Positions 1 to 7,426 of a stretch of 64,000 bases of DNA are shown here, in pieces. The notes below the pieces were generated by a model. It did no database searches and was not told the DNA's origin. It saw nothing but the letters and a program-made list of their open reading frames with translations. The DNA comes from Candidatus Rifleibacteriota bacterium (GTDB lineage: Bacteria > Muiribacteriota > Ozemobacteria > Ozemobacterales > Ozemobacteraceae). The first letter of the stretch is position 1. Each line of letters begins with the position of its first letter. Where the stretch lies: contig JADFXM010000013.1 in assembly GCA_015233565.1 (NCBI GenBank), positions 1 to 64,000 on the forward strand, read 5' to 3'. The position numbers were made by a program, and so were the translations under genes.

Positions 1-1
1 T

Positions 2-109
2 GAACCAACCTTATTCGAAAAAATTGAATATTTAGAAAAACGTCCAACGCTTTCCGATGATTTTATGGAAAATCTTTTTTTGGAGGATTTAAGCATACCT
101 ACGGATTAA
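2..109 (+). CDS. C-terminal end of a possible VapB-like antitoxin (5' truncated by window)
   Basis: An open frame enters from the left edge and stops at TAA 107-109, giving the tail EPTLFEKIEYLEK followed by RPTLSDDFMENLFLEDLS. A Ser/Asp-Asp-Phe-Met (DFM) element close to the C-terminus is common in VapB-type antitoxins of type II toxin-antitoxin pairs, where this tail contacts the PIN toxin. Only 35 residues are visible, so the family is a guess. No PIN toxin follows within the window; the next genes are on the other strand. If it is an antitoxin, its partner would have to lie upstream or be absent. Confidence 0.35.
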   Translation, partial: EPTLFEKIEYLEKRPTLSDDFMENLFLEDLSIPTD

Positions 110-122
110 TAATAATTGGTAT

Positions 123-238
123 AAGGGCTCCTGATTTTCATGAAAGTTCCGTGTTTTCTTGGAAAATATACCGATCCAACTTCATTTTGATCAGGTCGAT
201 GTTCTTGGGGTGATGCACATATTTTTTGGGATTGGTAT
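123..238. repeat. 116-bp direct repeat, copy 1
   Basis: This stretch matches 1043-1158 in the same orientation with about six mismatches counted by hand. The two copies bracket the CYTH gene and the 104-residue ORF. On the minus strand each copy encodes the same C-terminal peptide ending IFQENTELS and a stop. Confidence 0.85.
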
Positions 239-239
239 T
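138..239 (-). pseudogene. Duplicated 3' fragment of the small gene at 1058-1291
   Basis: Read on the minus strand, copy 1 of the repeat encodes about 33 codons nearly identical to the end of the ORF at 1058-1291 (peptide containing PKKYVHHPKNIDLIKMKLD). It has no start of its own and begins right at the stop codon of the CYTH gene. It is therefore best read as a leftover gene end created when the intervening cassette was inserted or duplicated. Confidence 0.55.
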
Positions 240-729
240 ACTTCGAATGTGGTGAACAGTCTTTTCCCCATAGGGAAAAAGGATGATTCAGAAGATTGGA
301 ATTGCGATATCGGAAATCCGTAGTGACTTCGCGTCCTATCCAGGCAGGTTTTTCAAATTGGCAATCCTCACTTGTAAGTTCGATTTCAGCGAGAATTAAA
401 CCGGAATTTGCTCCGTGAAATTCGTCAATTTCCCATATAAAGTTTCCCGCAGTAATTTTGTACCTGTGTTTTTCTATGTATCTGCCACCGCAAAAAAGCG
501 ACAGCATTTCACAAGCGTCTTTTAGAGGAATTTCATATTCGTATTCATCTCTGGTTAAGCCGACTGTCATACTTTTCAAAGTCAAAAATCCCTTTTCTCC
601 TGCGGTTCTTACTCTGACGGTGGTTCCTCCGATTGCAGGAATATACCCTTGCCTGTACAAAATTCCTTTGGCGAGATTTCTCCACGAATCGCCAATTATC
701 AGAAATTTTCGCTCGATTTCAAGCCCCAT
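238..729 (-). CDS. CYTH domain protein (tunnel-fold triphosphatase family)
   Basis: The 163-residue protein starts MGLEIERKFLI, which contains the ExExK signature (EIERK) that defines the CYTH superfamily. Members hydrolyse tripolyphosphate or thiamine triphosphate, or in some cases act as class IV adenylate cyclases, using metal bound by acidic residues inside an eight-stranded tunnel. Later acidic/basic strands are visible (TVRVRTAG, EYEYEIPL, WEIDEFHG, LAEIELTSEDC), consistent with a complete short bacterial CYTH protein. The start overlaps the end of the upstream minus-strand ORF by 11 bases, so the two are probably co-transcribed. The gene ends exactly at one of two direct repeats. Exact substrate cannot be told; inorganic triphosphatase is the safest guess. 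Confidence 0.85.
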   Translation of the reverse strand: MGLEIERKFLIIGDSWRNLAKGILYRQGYIPAIGGTTVRVRTAGEKGFLTLKSMTVGLTRDEYEYEIPLKDACEMLSLFCGGRYIEKHRYKITAGNFIWEIDEFHGANSGLILAEIELTSEDCQFEKPAWIGREVTTDFRYRNSNLLNHPFSLWGKDCSPHSK

Positions 730-1033
730 ATAATGTGTTACCTCGATAATTTTTGAAGATCAGAATCTCAATGGCTAAAGAGTTGGCTTTTCGCACAAAG
801 ACATATGAGTCTGTCGAAAAATTCCCTAAAATTAACCTTTTTGTGTGCCCACCCAAATTTTTGCCCCGCTTTCTCGCGTCAGAAGCGAGCAATTTTGTAC
901 TGAATAAAATGTACCGAGATTTTCCGATAGTCTCATGTGTCATACCAATTTCGATTAGTTCGTTCATGCGACCTATTTCGTGCTTCAGGTCTGCGTAAAT
1001 TGGAGTTGGGTTTGACAGAAATGAATGCTTCAA
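719..1033 (-). CDS. Hypothetical protein, 104 aa, paired with CYTH gene
   Basis: I do not recognise this family. The protein has an N-terminal amphipathic helix-like part (DLKHEIGRMNELIEIG), then a basic central segment (ASDARKRGKNLGGHTKRLI) and a hydrophobic-basic end. The track's start is a TTG; the frame could not extend much further because a stop lies 20 codons upstream inside the repeat. It overlaps the CYTH start by 11 bases in the usual coupled arrangement, so its function may relate to that gene. It lies inside the segment bracketed by the 116-bp direct repeats, which hints at recent acquisition. It could also be a shortened remnant of a longer gene. Confidence 0.5.
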   Translation of the reverse strand: MKHSFLSNPTPIYADLKHEIGRMNELIEIGMTHETIGKSRYILFSTKLLASDARKRGKNLGGHTKRLILGNFSTDSYVFVRKANSLAIEILIFKNYRGNTLYGA

Positions 1034-1042
1034 CCATCCAGC

Positions 1043-1158
1043 AAGGGCTCCTTATTTTCATGAAAGTTCCGTGTTTTCTTGGAAAATATACCGATCCAAC
1101 TTCATTTTGATCAAATCAATGTTCTTGGGGTGATGCACATACTTTTTTGGATTGGTAT
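1043..1158. repeat. 116-bp direct repeat, copy 2
   Basis: Second copy of the repeat at 123-238, same orientation, about 95% identical by hand count. It forms the 3' end of the minus-strand ORF 1058-1291 and the spacer behind it. Confidence 0.85.
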
Positions 1159-1291
1159 CATATAAATTTTGGTACTCCAGCAATTTTAATTGGAAGAAAC
1201 CATCCGAGAAAACAATCCTGAAATGAAAAAAGCTGGTGAAAGGCTTGGCTATAACTGTAATGACTTTTCTCGAATTGGATATTTGGTTCAA
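1058..1291 (-). CDS. Hypothetical small protein, 77 aa
   Basis: An unrecognised ORF whose last 33 codons are duplicated at 138-239. It has a hydrophobic/aromatic first half (TSFFHFRIVFSDGFFQLKL) and a basic second half. The preservation of reading frame in both repeat copies suggests this is or was a real coding end. It may itself be a 5'-truncated remnant, because there is no clear ribosome binding site and no recognisable domain. Function unknown. Confidence 0.4.
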   Translation of the reverse strand: MNQISNSRKVITVIAKPFTSFFHFRIVFSDGFFQLKLLEYQNLYDTNPKKYVHHPKNIDLIKMKLDRYIFQENTELS

Positions 1292-1462
1292 GTATAAGGT
1301 TGGAATATCAGATTATTAAATTTGTAATATGATTTTTCTTGGGGATTTTCCAAGTAAAACGGGGCTTCTCATCAATAGAGATTTGAAATGTACCAACTCC
1401 AAGGTTCTGGTTCATGTGCAACGAGTCTATCGCTTGCACGAGAGCAATGGACTTACTATTTT

Positions 1463-1654
1463 TTACTTCTTTCCGCCCGAAGCTTCTTTCTTTCCGCTAA
1501 ATAGCATTTGTTCAAGAGGGTCTACATCAAAATTTGGCAATCGGGCGAAGATGCGTATCGCGCAATTGCTTTCTTTTTTTCCCCACCAGGCACATTTCTC
1601 GGAAATACAAGATTCCCGCAGAAGGGGACACATGAAATTTTTCTCAAATGACAT
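1463..1654 (-). CDS. Small Cys-rich protein, 63 aa
   Basis: The short protein has a regular set of cysteines: CPLLRESCISEKCAWW followed by NCAI. This C-x6-C-x4-C-WW-Cx-I pattern is seen in small bacterial and phage proteins that probably bind a metal ion or an iron-sulfur cluster, and it is unlikely by chance in a shadow frame. Residues 36-63 look less conserved and end in a lysine-rich tail. It stands alone in an otherwise empty region, between the accessory patch on the left and the diguanylate cyclase on the right. The competing + frame ORF 1329-1739 shows no such order. Function unknown. Confidence 0.45.
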   Translation of the reverse strand: MSFEKNFMCPLLRESCISEKCAWWGKKESNCAIRIFARLPNFDVDPLEQMLFSGKKEASGGKK

Positions 1655-1945
1655 ATTTCAACCTTTCAAAAATATTTTGACTCCGGAAATTGTGGCATTT
1701 GCAAACTCTTTGCCCTCCCTGGACTACGCTGAAGAGTAGCCATCCTAAGAACCGTAAATTTCGACACTGTAGCATTCAGCCGATAATTATTTTCCAGCCA
1801 TTTGCTACAATTGTGTTAATTCCTTCATTCATTATGATGGACTCATCTACACACAATTTATTTTATAACTTTGGTCGTTTCGACTCCGCTCAACGACCGC
1901 CTCGTCAAGTTTCTTTTTCGGTAAATTTGCTACACTGTCTAAATT
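1655..1945. other. Intergenic stretch with REP-like hairpin
   Basis: Together with 1292-1462 this makes about 460 bases without a convincing gene around the small Cys-rich ORF. The one clear element is the hairpin listed at 1873-1898. The two + frame ORFs here (136 and 90 residues) have no domain, no good ribosome binding site and an odd composition, and I do not accept them. Confidence 0.5.
1873..1898. repeat. REP-like palindromic element
   Basis: GGTCGTT and AACGACC form a 7-bp stem around a loop reading TCGACTCCGCTC. The string TTCGACTCCGCTCAACGACC recurs between genes in many unrelated bacterial genomes as a dispersed palindromic repeat; that statement is from memory. Only one copy occurs in this window. 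Confidence 0.4.
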
Positions 1946-3472
1946 TCAATCTTTTTCCTTGAATTCGACGATTTCAAAAAAACTATCATTCAAGTCTGCT
2001 TTTACAACACGATTCCTACCTTCGGTTTTGGCTTTGTACAAAGCTTTGTCGGCAGAGTTTATCAGCGAAATTGGTTTATCCATCTTGGCCGAATCAACCT
2101 CTGCCACTCCAAAACTCGCAGTGATCTGAAATTGTATTCCCGAATCGGGTTTGGAGTCGATAAAATTGTTTTCCTCTATAAGTTTTCTAAGTTTTTCCGC
2201 AACGACCAGTGCTCCATCAGCTTCTGTTTGAGGAAGAAGAATTGCGAACTCCTCGCCCCCATATCTGGCGGTCAAGTCGTGTATTCTAACTTGATCCCGG
2301 AGGATTTTTCCGATGGTGCGCAGGGTCATGTCGCCAGCCAGGTGGCCATATTTGTCATTGATATCCTTGAAATGATCTAAATCGATCATTATCAGGGCCA
2401 GCGAAAGTTTGTGCCGCTTGGCTCGGTGGAATTCTTCCAACAAACGTTGAAGAAAAAATTTGTGATTGCTCAAACCTGTCAGGCCATCTGTAGTTGCCAT
2501 TGTGAATAACCGGGCATTGTTAATTGCCACCGAAGCTTGTGCTGCAAAGACCTGAAGTATATCCTGCGTTTGCTCATTGAAGATATTTGCTGAGATTCTA
2601 CTGTCCAGATAGAGCATTCCAATTACTGTCCGATTTAGTTTGAGGGGGGCAATTGCAACACATTTGATCCTGTTCATTACAATGCTTTTATTGCCGGCAA
2701 GCGATGGATCTGCCTGAGTATCTTTAACTATGATATTTTTTCCAGACTGGAAACATCGTAGAATCAAGCTCTTGGATGTCTGCATTTCTTTCTTAACTTC
2801 ACCTGTTCCCATTCTTCGGATGGCCATCGTTTCAAACTTTTGATTGGCTTCATTGAATAGAATTATGCAACCTCTTTCTGCGCCGGTCACTTGTATTGCC
2901 ATATCAATTGTGTATTCCAGCAAGTGCTGATAATTCAAAATAGAATTCAGTGCATAGCTTACTTCCAGGATTCCCGAAAGTTCCCTGACTTTGCCTTTTA
3001 TCTTTTCCTCAGGTTCTTTTAAGATAGCCCGTTCGCTTTCTGCAAATCCCTGTTTCAATTCGGAAAAAATCTGGTCGACATATTTCTCATTTTTTGTCAA
3101 AAAATACGGAAAAATTGCCAGAGAGTTAGAGGCAGGATTTTCAGAATCTTCAGAATGTTCCATTCCTTCTTTTTCAAGGAACAAAAAAATATCTTTGGAA
3201 AGCTGAATCAGATATTCTCCCAGGACAGGGACTTTTACCCCGGGTTGAACTTTCTGTCCGTTTATCAAAGTTCCGAAGGTGCTGTTCAAATCGGTAATCC
3301 ATGCTCTGTCTTCTGATTCCACCATTAAACGCAGATGTTCCCGGGAGACAGAAAGGGAATCAATGCAAATTTCGCATGAAGGAGCCCTTCCTATTTTGAT
3401 TTCATCATCCCCAGGTTTTAATATTGCAACCCGTAGAATATTTCCGCTCTGGTCTTTAATGTGGATTTTCAT
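1946..3472 (-). CDS. FHA-GAF-GGDEF diguanylate cyclase
   Basis: A 508-residue soluble signalling protein with three domains. Residues about 1-100 form an FHA domain (IGRAPSCEICID then SVSREHLRL), which binds phosphothreonine. Residues about 170-325 are a GAF sensor domain. Residues about 335-500 are a GGDEF domain with the active-site variant GGEEF, which is catalytically competent in known cyclases, and a product-inhibition site RIHD five residues before it. It should make c-di-GMP from two GTP. It lies 50 bases downstream of a membrane-anchored Ser/Thr kinase on the same strand, so kinase output may be read by the FHA domain. The start is supported by the FHA fold beginning within the first residues. 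Confidence 0.93.
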   Translation of the reverse strand: MKIHIKDQSGNILRVAILKPGDDEIKIGRAPSCEICIDSLSVSREHLRLMVESEDRAWITDLNSTFGTLINGQKVQPGVKVPVLGEYLIQLSKDIFLFLEKEGMEHSEDSENPASNSLAIFPYFLTKNEKYVDQIFSELKQGFAESERAILKEPEEKIKGKVRELSGILEVSYALNSILNYQHLLEYTIDMAIQVTGAERGCIILFNEANQKFETMAIRRMGTGEVKKEMQTSKSLILRCFQSGKNIIVKDTQADPSLAGNKSIVMNRIKCVAIAPLKLNRTVIGMLYLDSRISANIFNEQTQDILQVFAAQASVAINNARLFTMATTDGLTGLSNHKFFLQRLLEEFHRAKRHKLSLALIMIDLDHFKDINDKYGHLAGDMTLRTIGKILRDQVRIHDLTARYGGEEFAILLPQTEADGALVVAEKLRKLIEENNFIDSKPDSGIQFQITASFGVAEVDSAKMDKPISLINSADKALYKAKTEGRNRVVKADLNDSFFEIVEFKEKD

Positions 3473-3522
3473 TATTTTCTATCCGCCGATCGGGGGGTTA
3501 AAATAGCAACAGTATTCTAACA

Positions 3523-5133
3523 CTAACGGATAAATTTTTCCAATTCCATTCCAATTTCCCGAAAGCTTCCGGGGCGATTTTTAGGATTTTTATTTAAACA
3601 ATCCATTACCAGAATCTCAAGGTCTTCAGGGCAATCGGGTCGAAATTTTCTGACTCGATCAGGTTCGGTGGATAAAATTATGGACAAATCAGAAGTTGAA
3701 AAAGGTCGTTTTCCCGTCAATATTTCAAAAAGGGTTACTCCGAAAGCATAAATTTCAGATTCAACTGAAGGTTTCTCGCCTTTCAATAGTTCGGGAGCCA
3801 TATACCATGGAGTTCCGCGAGGGCCTATTTCCGGGCTGTTAGTTATAAAATCCTCTCTAAAAGTCGTTGCTAATCCAAAATCAATTATCCTTACCCCTCC
3901 GGATTTTTCAATCAAAATATTTTCCGGTTTAATATCGCAGTGAAATACTCCCATTTCTATGGAATAGTTAAATCCTTCAGCTAATTCGCAACCAATCTGC
4001 AATGCTTTTTTGATATCAGAAAACCCGTTCCCTCCTTCGTTCTCAAGGACTTCGCGAAGATCGCTTCCGTCAATTAGTTCAAGAGCCATAAAGTATGGTG
4101 GGGAAAGTGAAAGATCAATGATTTTGGGAATAGTTCTGTGGTCCAATAGGTTCATTATTCTTGATTCATTAATAAATTTTTCAACGATGTCAGGTTCATT
4201 TTTTTCAAAGTCGGAATTCAAGACTTTAATGGCAATCCATTTTTTCAGGGCCCCATCAAAGACTTTATACAAAATTCCCATTCCACCTTTGGCGATTTTG
4301 GCAAACTCTGTATATCGATCCAGTAGCAAGGACATTCGTCCATCTGAAGAACTGTTCGGGTCAGAGCGGCGTCTTATTTCTTCAATCATTGCAATTGCCG
4401 GCAGATAGGCTGGTTCAAGATCCAGCACCTCCCGAAAAAGCTCCGCAGCTTCAGTGATTTTTTCTTTTTTATACAAGCACATAGCAACATTGAATTTCCA
4501 CTTAGGATCACTCAGGAATTCATTTCCCATTTTTTTATAGAAGTCAAGTGAGCTGTCATCGAATTTTTTATTTCTTGAATAATGTTCTGAAATAAATTTT
4601 AGGGAATCTTTGGAATCGGATACTTCGTGATATTTGAGAATTAATGGAAAACTTGGGATGACATCTATGTCTGACAATTGAATGGCCTGAAAATGCAGTT
4701 GTAATAAATCAGGATTATCGGGAAATCGTTTAAACCCATCCTGCAATTTCAACCAACTTGTACTTTTCGAAAAGTCCAGTTTAAATAAACTTTTAAATAA
4801 TATTTTTGAAAAAGAATTCGGGAACTTTTTTTCAAATTTGTACAAAAAAAGAGAAAACTGATCATTCACGCCTTTTTCAATTAAACATTCAGAAATTGTT
4901 TCAAAAAGTTGAGAGTCCTCTATCAAGACATCAGGATTCGAAAGGAAATAATCACAAAGACTTGTTTTTTCCTGTTCCGAAAGAAGCTTTAATTGGCAGA
5001 CCAGTCGATCCCTTTTTTGCTTTCTTTCAAGTAAATCCCGTGAGTTACGGGAAATTGTACCTTTCTTGGCAGTTCGGGTAATCCAAAAAACTGCCAAGAA
5101 AAAAATAAAAAGTAGTATTAAAAAGTATTCCAT
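3523..5133 (-). CDS. Membrane-anchored Ser/Thr protein kinase with TPR region
   Basis: A 536-residue protein with an N-terminal membrane helix (residues about 3-18), a helical TPR-like region (about 150-250) and a C-terminal Hanks-type kinase domain (about 275-536). Kinase landmarks are the glycine loop KGGMGILYKVFD, the ATP lysine in WIAIKVL, the catalytic loop HCDIKPENILI, the metal motif DFGLATTF and GTPWYMAPE. The catalytic loop reads HCD where most kinases have HRD, so it is a non-RD kinase that may not need activation-loop phosphorylation. Unusually, the kinase lies at the C-terminus with the anchor at the N-terminus, so both the TPR part and the kinase are on the same, probably cytoplasmic, side. 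It precedes the FHA diguanylate cyclase by 50 bases, suggesting an operon. Confidence 0.9.
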   Translation of the reverse strand: MEYFLILLFIFFLAVFWITRTAKKGTISRNSRDLLERKQKRDRLVCQLKLLSEQEKTSLCDYFLSNPDVLIEDSQLFETISECLIEKGVNDQFSLFLYKFEKKFPNSFSKILFKSLFKLDFSKSTSWLKLQDGFKRFPDNPDLLQLHFQAIQLSDIDVIPSFPLILKYHEVSDSKDSLKFISEHYSRNKKFDDSSLDFYKKMGNEFLSDPKWKFNVAMCLYKKEKITEAAELFREVLDLEPAYLPAIAMIEEIRRRSDPNSSSDGRMSLLLDRYTEFAKIAKGGMGILYKVFDGALKKWIAIKVLNSDFEKNEPDIVEKFINESRIMNLLDHRTIPKIIDLSLSPPYFMALELIDGSDLREVLENEGGNGFSDIKKALQIGCELAEGFNYSIEMGVFHCDIKPENILIEKSGGVRIIDFGLATTFREDFITNSPEIGPRGTPWYMAPELLKGEKPSVESEIYAFGVTLFEILTGKRPFSTSDLSIILSTEPDRVRKFRPDCPEDLEILVMDCLNKNPKNRPGSFREIGMELEKFIR

Positions 5134-5206
5134 TTTTTAAACGGGCTTTGTACTATCTAAAAAAATCCACATTTCCCGCAAAACCAGCAAAGAGCTACAC
5201 TGACGA

Positions 5207-5236
5207 AAAATACCCTTAGAGGCGCCAACTAGTCAA
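5207..5236 (-). promoter_or_regulatory. Possible sigma-70 promoter for the kinase-cyclase pair
   Basis: On the minus strand TTGACT and TATTTT are separated by 18 bases, about 75 bases upstream of the kinase start. The -35 match is good and the -10 match is moderate. Confidence 0.3.
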
Positions 5237-5297
5237 GCAGCTGTTAAATTACCTACATGGAGTCATCAAAAGAAAAACGCTATAGGTTTTGTCAGCT

Positions 5298-6620
5298 TTA
5301 AGGCTTCTCCAAAATTCCGGAAAGAGTCCACTGCCTCGCTTGGGTGATTTTCACTTTTACAAATTCTCCAATCAGGTCAGGAGTCCCCATGAAGTTTATG
5401 GAGCGACCACTTCTGTCTTTCCCGACATGTTGTCCTTTTAATTGTTTGGAGGTCCCCTCAACAAGAACTTCAAAAATTTGTCCGGGAAAAAGAGAACTTT
5501 TTTCAAGGGAAATTTTATGTTGAAGAGCAATAAGCCTTGCTAAACGCTCCTTTTTAACCTCTATGGGAAGATTTTCGGACATTTTTTCCGCGGGAGTCCC
5601 CTGGCGCGGAGAAAAATAATACATAAAGGCCGAGTCAAAACGAATTTCATCAACAAGATTCAATGTTTCCTCAAATTCTTCTTCAGTTTCGGAGGGAAAA
5701 CCACAAATGATATCTGTTGTAACAGTTGCATCAGGAAAAAACCTTCTAATGGTCTTTATCAAATCGATATACTGCTCTCGCTTATAACCACGATTCATCA
5801 ATTTCAAAATTCTGTTTGAACCTGCTTGGAGGGGAAGATGAAAAGTTTTGCATACTTTATCAAGCCTGGCAATTCTTTCCAATATTGAATTAGAAAAATC
5901 TCTTGGATGAGAAGTCAGAAATCTTATCCATTTCAGGTTGTCAATATTATTTAATTCTTCAAGAAGTAAGGCAAATGCGTTATCAATTCCAAAGTCACGG
6001 CCAAATGCAATTACATTTTGCCCAAGAAGTGTGATTTCCTTAACACCTGTTGGTACCAAACTTTTCACAAAATTCACGATTTCCGGGATTGGTCGCGAAA
6101 TTTCTGGACCTCTTACTTTGGGGACTATGCAATATGTACAAAAGTTGGTACAACCTCTGATAATATTCACAAACGCTGAAAAGGGACGTTCGAGAATAAT
6201 CCCGTCGGGTTGTTCCCCGGAAAAGTTCCCGATTTCTGCGAATTCTCCAATGGCTTTTTTTTGATTCTCTATCTGTTGCAATAAAATCGGGAGATTTTCA
6301 ATGTCATTAGGCCCAAACAGGAGATCAACAAAAGGGAATTTATTCAAAAGTTTTTTCTGGTGTTCTTGTACAAGACATCCGCAGAGTCCGATTATCAGAT
6401 GCTTCTTTTTTTCTTTCAAGTTTCTCAGGGAGGCAACTCTTCCAAAGAGTCTCTCTTCAGCATGATCCCTGACACAACAGGTATTAAAAAGTATCAGATC
6501 GGCTTCTTCCTGGTTGTTTGTCTGTGAATAACCAAGCGAACTCAAAATTCCTTTGATTCGCTGGCCATCAGCCAAATTCATTTGACAGCCAAATGTGATT
6601 AGAAGAAATTTTTGTAGCAT
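5298..6620 (-). CDS. miaB: tRNA-2-methylthio-N6-dimethylallyladenosine synthase MiaB
   Basis: The 440-residue protein has the three parts of MiaB: an N-terminal UPF0004 domain with cluster cysteines (TFGCQMN, NTCCVRDHAEE, GLCGCLVQE), a radical-SAM core with the CxxxCxxC motif in GCTNFCTYCIVP, and a C-terminal TRAM domain (GQIFEVLVEG through to the end) for tRNA binding. It methylthiolates i6A37 in tRNAs that read UNN codons. Length and order match bacterial MiaB and not the related MtaB or RimO, since the NIIRGCTNFCTYC and DLLFGPNDI signatures are MiaB-like. It follows the three pilin-like genes with a gap of only 23 bases and is probably the last gene of that operon. The start codon directly precedes the conserved first strand. 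Confidence 0.96.
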   Translation of the reverse strand: MLQKFLLITFGCQMNLADGQRIKGILSSLGYSQTNNQEEADLILFNTCCVRDHAEERLFGRVASLRNLKEKKKHLIIGLCGCLVQEHQKKLLNKFPFVDLLFGPNDIENLPILLQQIENQKKAIGEFAEIGNFSGEQPDGIILERPFSAFVNIIRGCTNFCTYCIVPKVRGPEISRPIPEIVNFVKSLVPTGVKEITLLGQNVIAFGRDFGIDNAFALLLEELNNIDNLKWIRFLTSHPRDFSNSILERIARLDKVCKTFHLPLQAGSNRILKLMNRGYKREQYIDLIKTIRRFFPDATVTTDIICGFPSETEEEFEETLNLVDEIRFDSAFMYYFSPRQGTPAEKMSENLPIEVKKERLARLIALQHKISLEKSSLFPGQIFEVLVEGTSKQLKGQHVGKDRSGRSINFMGTPDLIGEFVKVKITQARQWTLSGILEKP

Positions 6621-6643
6621 TTTAATGGGTGGGGGGGATTAAA

Positions 6644-7426
6644 TCAATCGCCCGGAAGTGCTTCAGCACCAAGGAGGCCCACTCCTACATTTGGAGAGAA
6701 ATTCATCGAATTTTCTTTCGCGACTTTGGTGTCTTTTGGCCATCGGCATTTAATAGAGACCTTGATTGGTTCAGGATCTTTAGCTGGAGGAAGATTGGTG
6801 ACAGTTATTCTAACTTCTTCGACGTCTTCACAGAGGGGGACTTCACGTTCTTTGGAAGCGTCTAAAGAAAGAGAAGAAAAATTTCCCGACTGTGCATATT
6901 TTTGTGTGGGATTTGTGGAAAAAGAAAATGTCTTTGATCTTAGTACTAGCTTGCCAACTTTTATGGGTTGGCTGGTTGTTGGAATAAACACAAGATATGA
7001 TCGTGTAAGTATTCCAAATTTGTTTTGGCCTATCTTAACTGATTCTGCTTCACACATTACCCAGGTCATCAGTTTTTTCTGACTGGTCAAACTGCTGGCT
7101 TGTATTCCGTAGTCCCCGCCGGTGATTTGGTCTGGTAAAATTTTTACAAAGAATTTTTCATACGGCTTGGAAGGGTCGGAAGACCCTATCGGGTCATAAA
7201 TTGCATCGTCAAGAAGAGTTGTGGGATAAGATGTACTTTTCAGTTGATTGTTGACAAGATTAATTGTATTCCTGAGTTGCGTGGTAATTCCGTTTATCCA
7301 TTGGGCTTTGTTGGCTGTTTTCGACCCTCCAATGAAGAGCTCGTAAGCGTAATAAACGAATATTGCAAGTACCAGGCAGGCCATCATTAATTCGATTAAT
7401 GTAAACGCACCCTTTTTTGGCTTCAC
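6644..7426 (-). CDS. Type IV prepilin-like protein (pseudopilin)
   Basis: A 260-residue protein starting with a short basic leader and the prepilin signature KKGAFTLIELMMACLVLA. The glutamate at +5 of the cleavable hydrophobic helix and the GxFTLIE core are the class III signal recognised by prepilin peptidase PilD. The rest is a globular domain without repeats that I cannot place; it is larger than major pilins and fits a minor pilin or GspJ-like pseudopilin. Its start overlaps the stop of the upstream PilX/GspK-like gene by 4 bases, which implies translational coupling. Assembly ATPase, platform protein and secretin genes are not in this window. Confidence 0.85.
   Translation of the reverse strand: MKPKKGAFTLIELMMACLVLAIFVYYAYELFIGGSKTANKAQWINGITTQLRNTINLVNNQLKSTSYPTTLLDDAIYDPIGSSDPSKPYEKFFVKILPDQITGGDYGIQASSLTSQKKLMTWVMCEAESVKIGQNKFGILTRSYLVFIPTTSQPIKVGKLVLRSKTFSFSTNPTQKYAQSGNFSSLSLDASKEREVPLCEDVEEVRITVTNLPPAKDPEPIKVSIKCRWPKDTKVAKENSMNFSPNVGVGLLGAEALPGD

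Noticed and set aside
1329-1739. 136-residue plus ORF
   Set aside because: It is antisense to the Cys-rich ORF, has biased aromatic composition and no domain or ribosome site.
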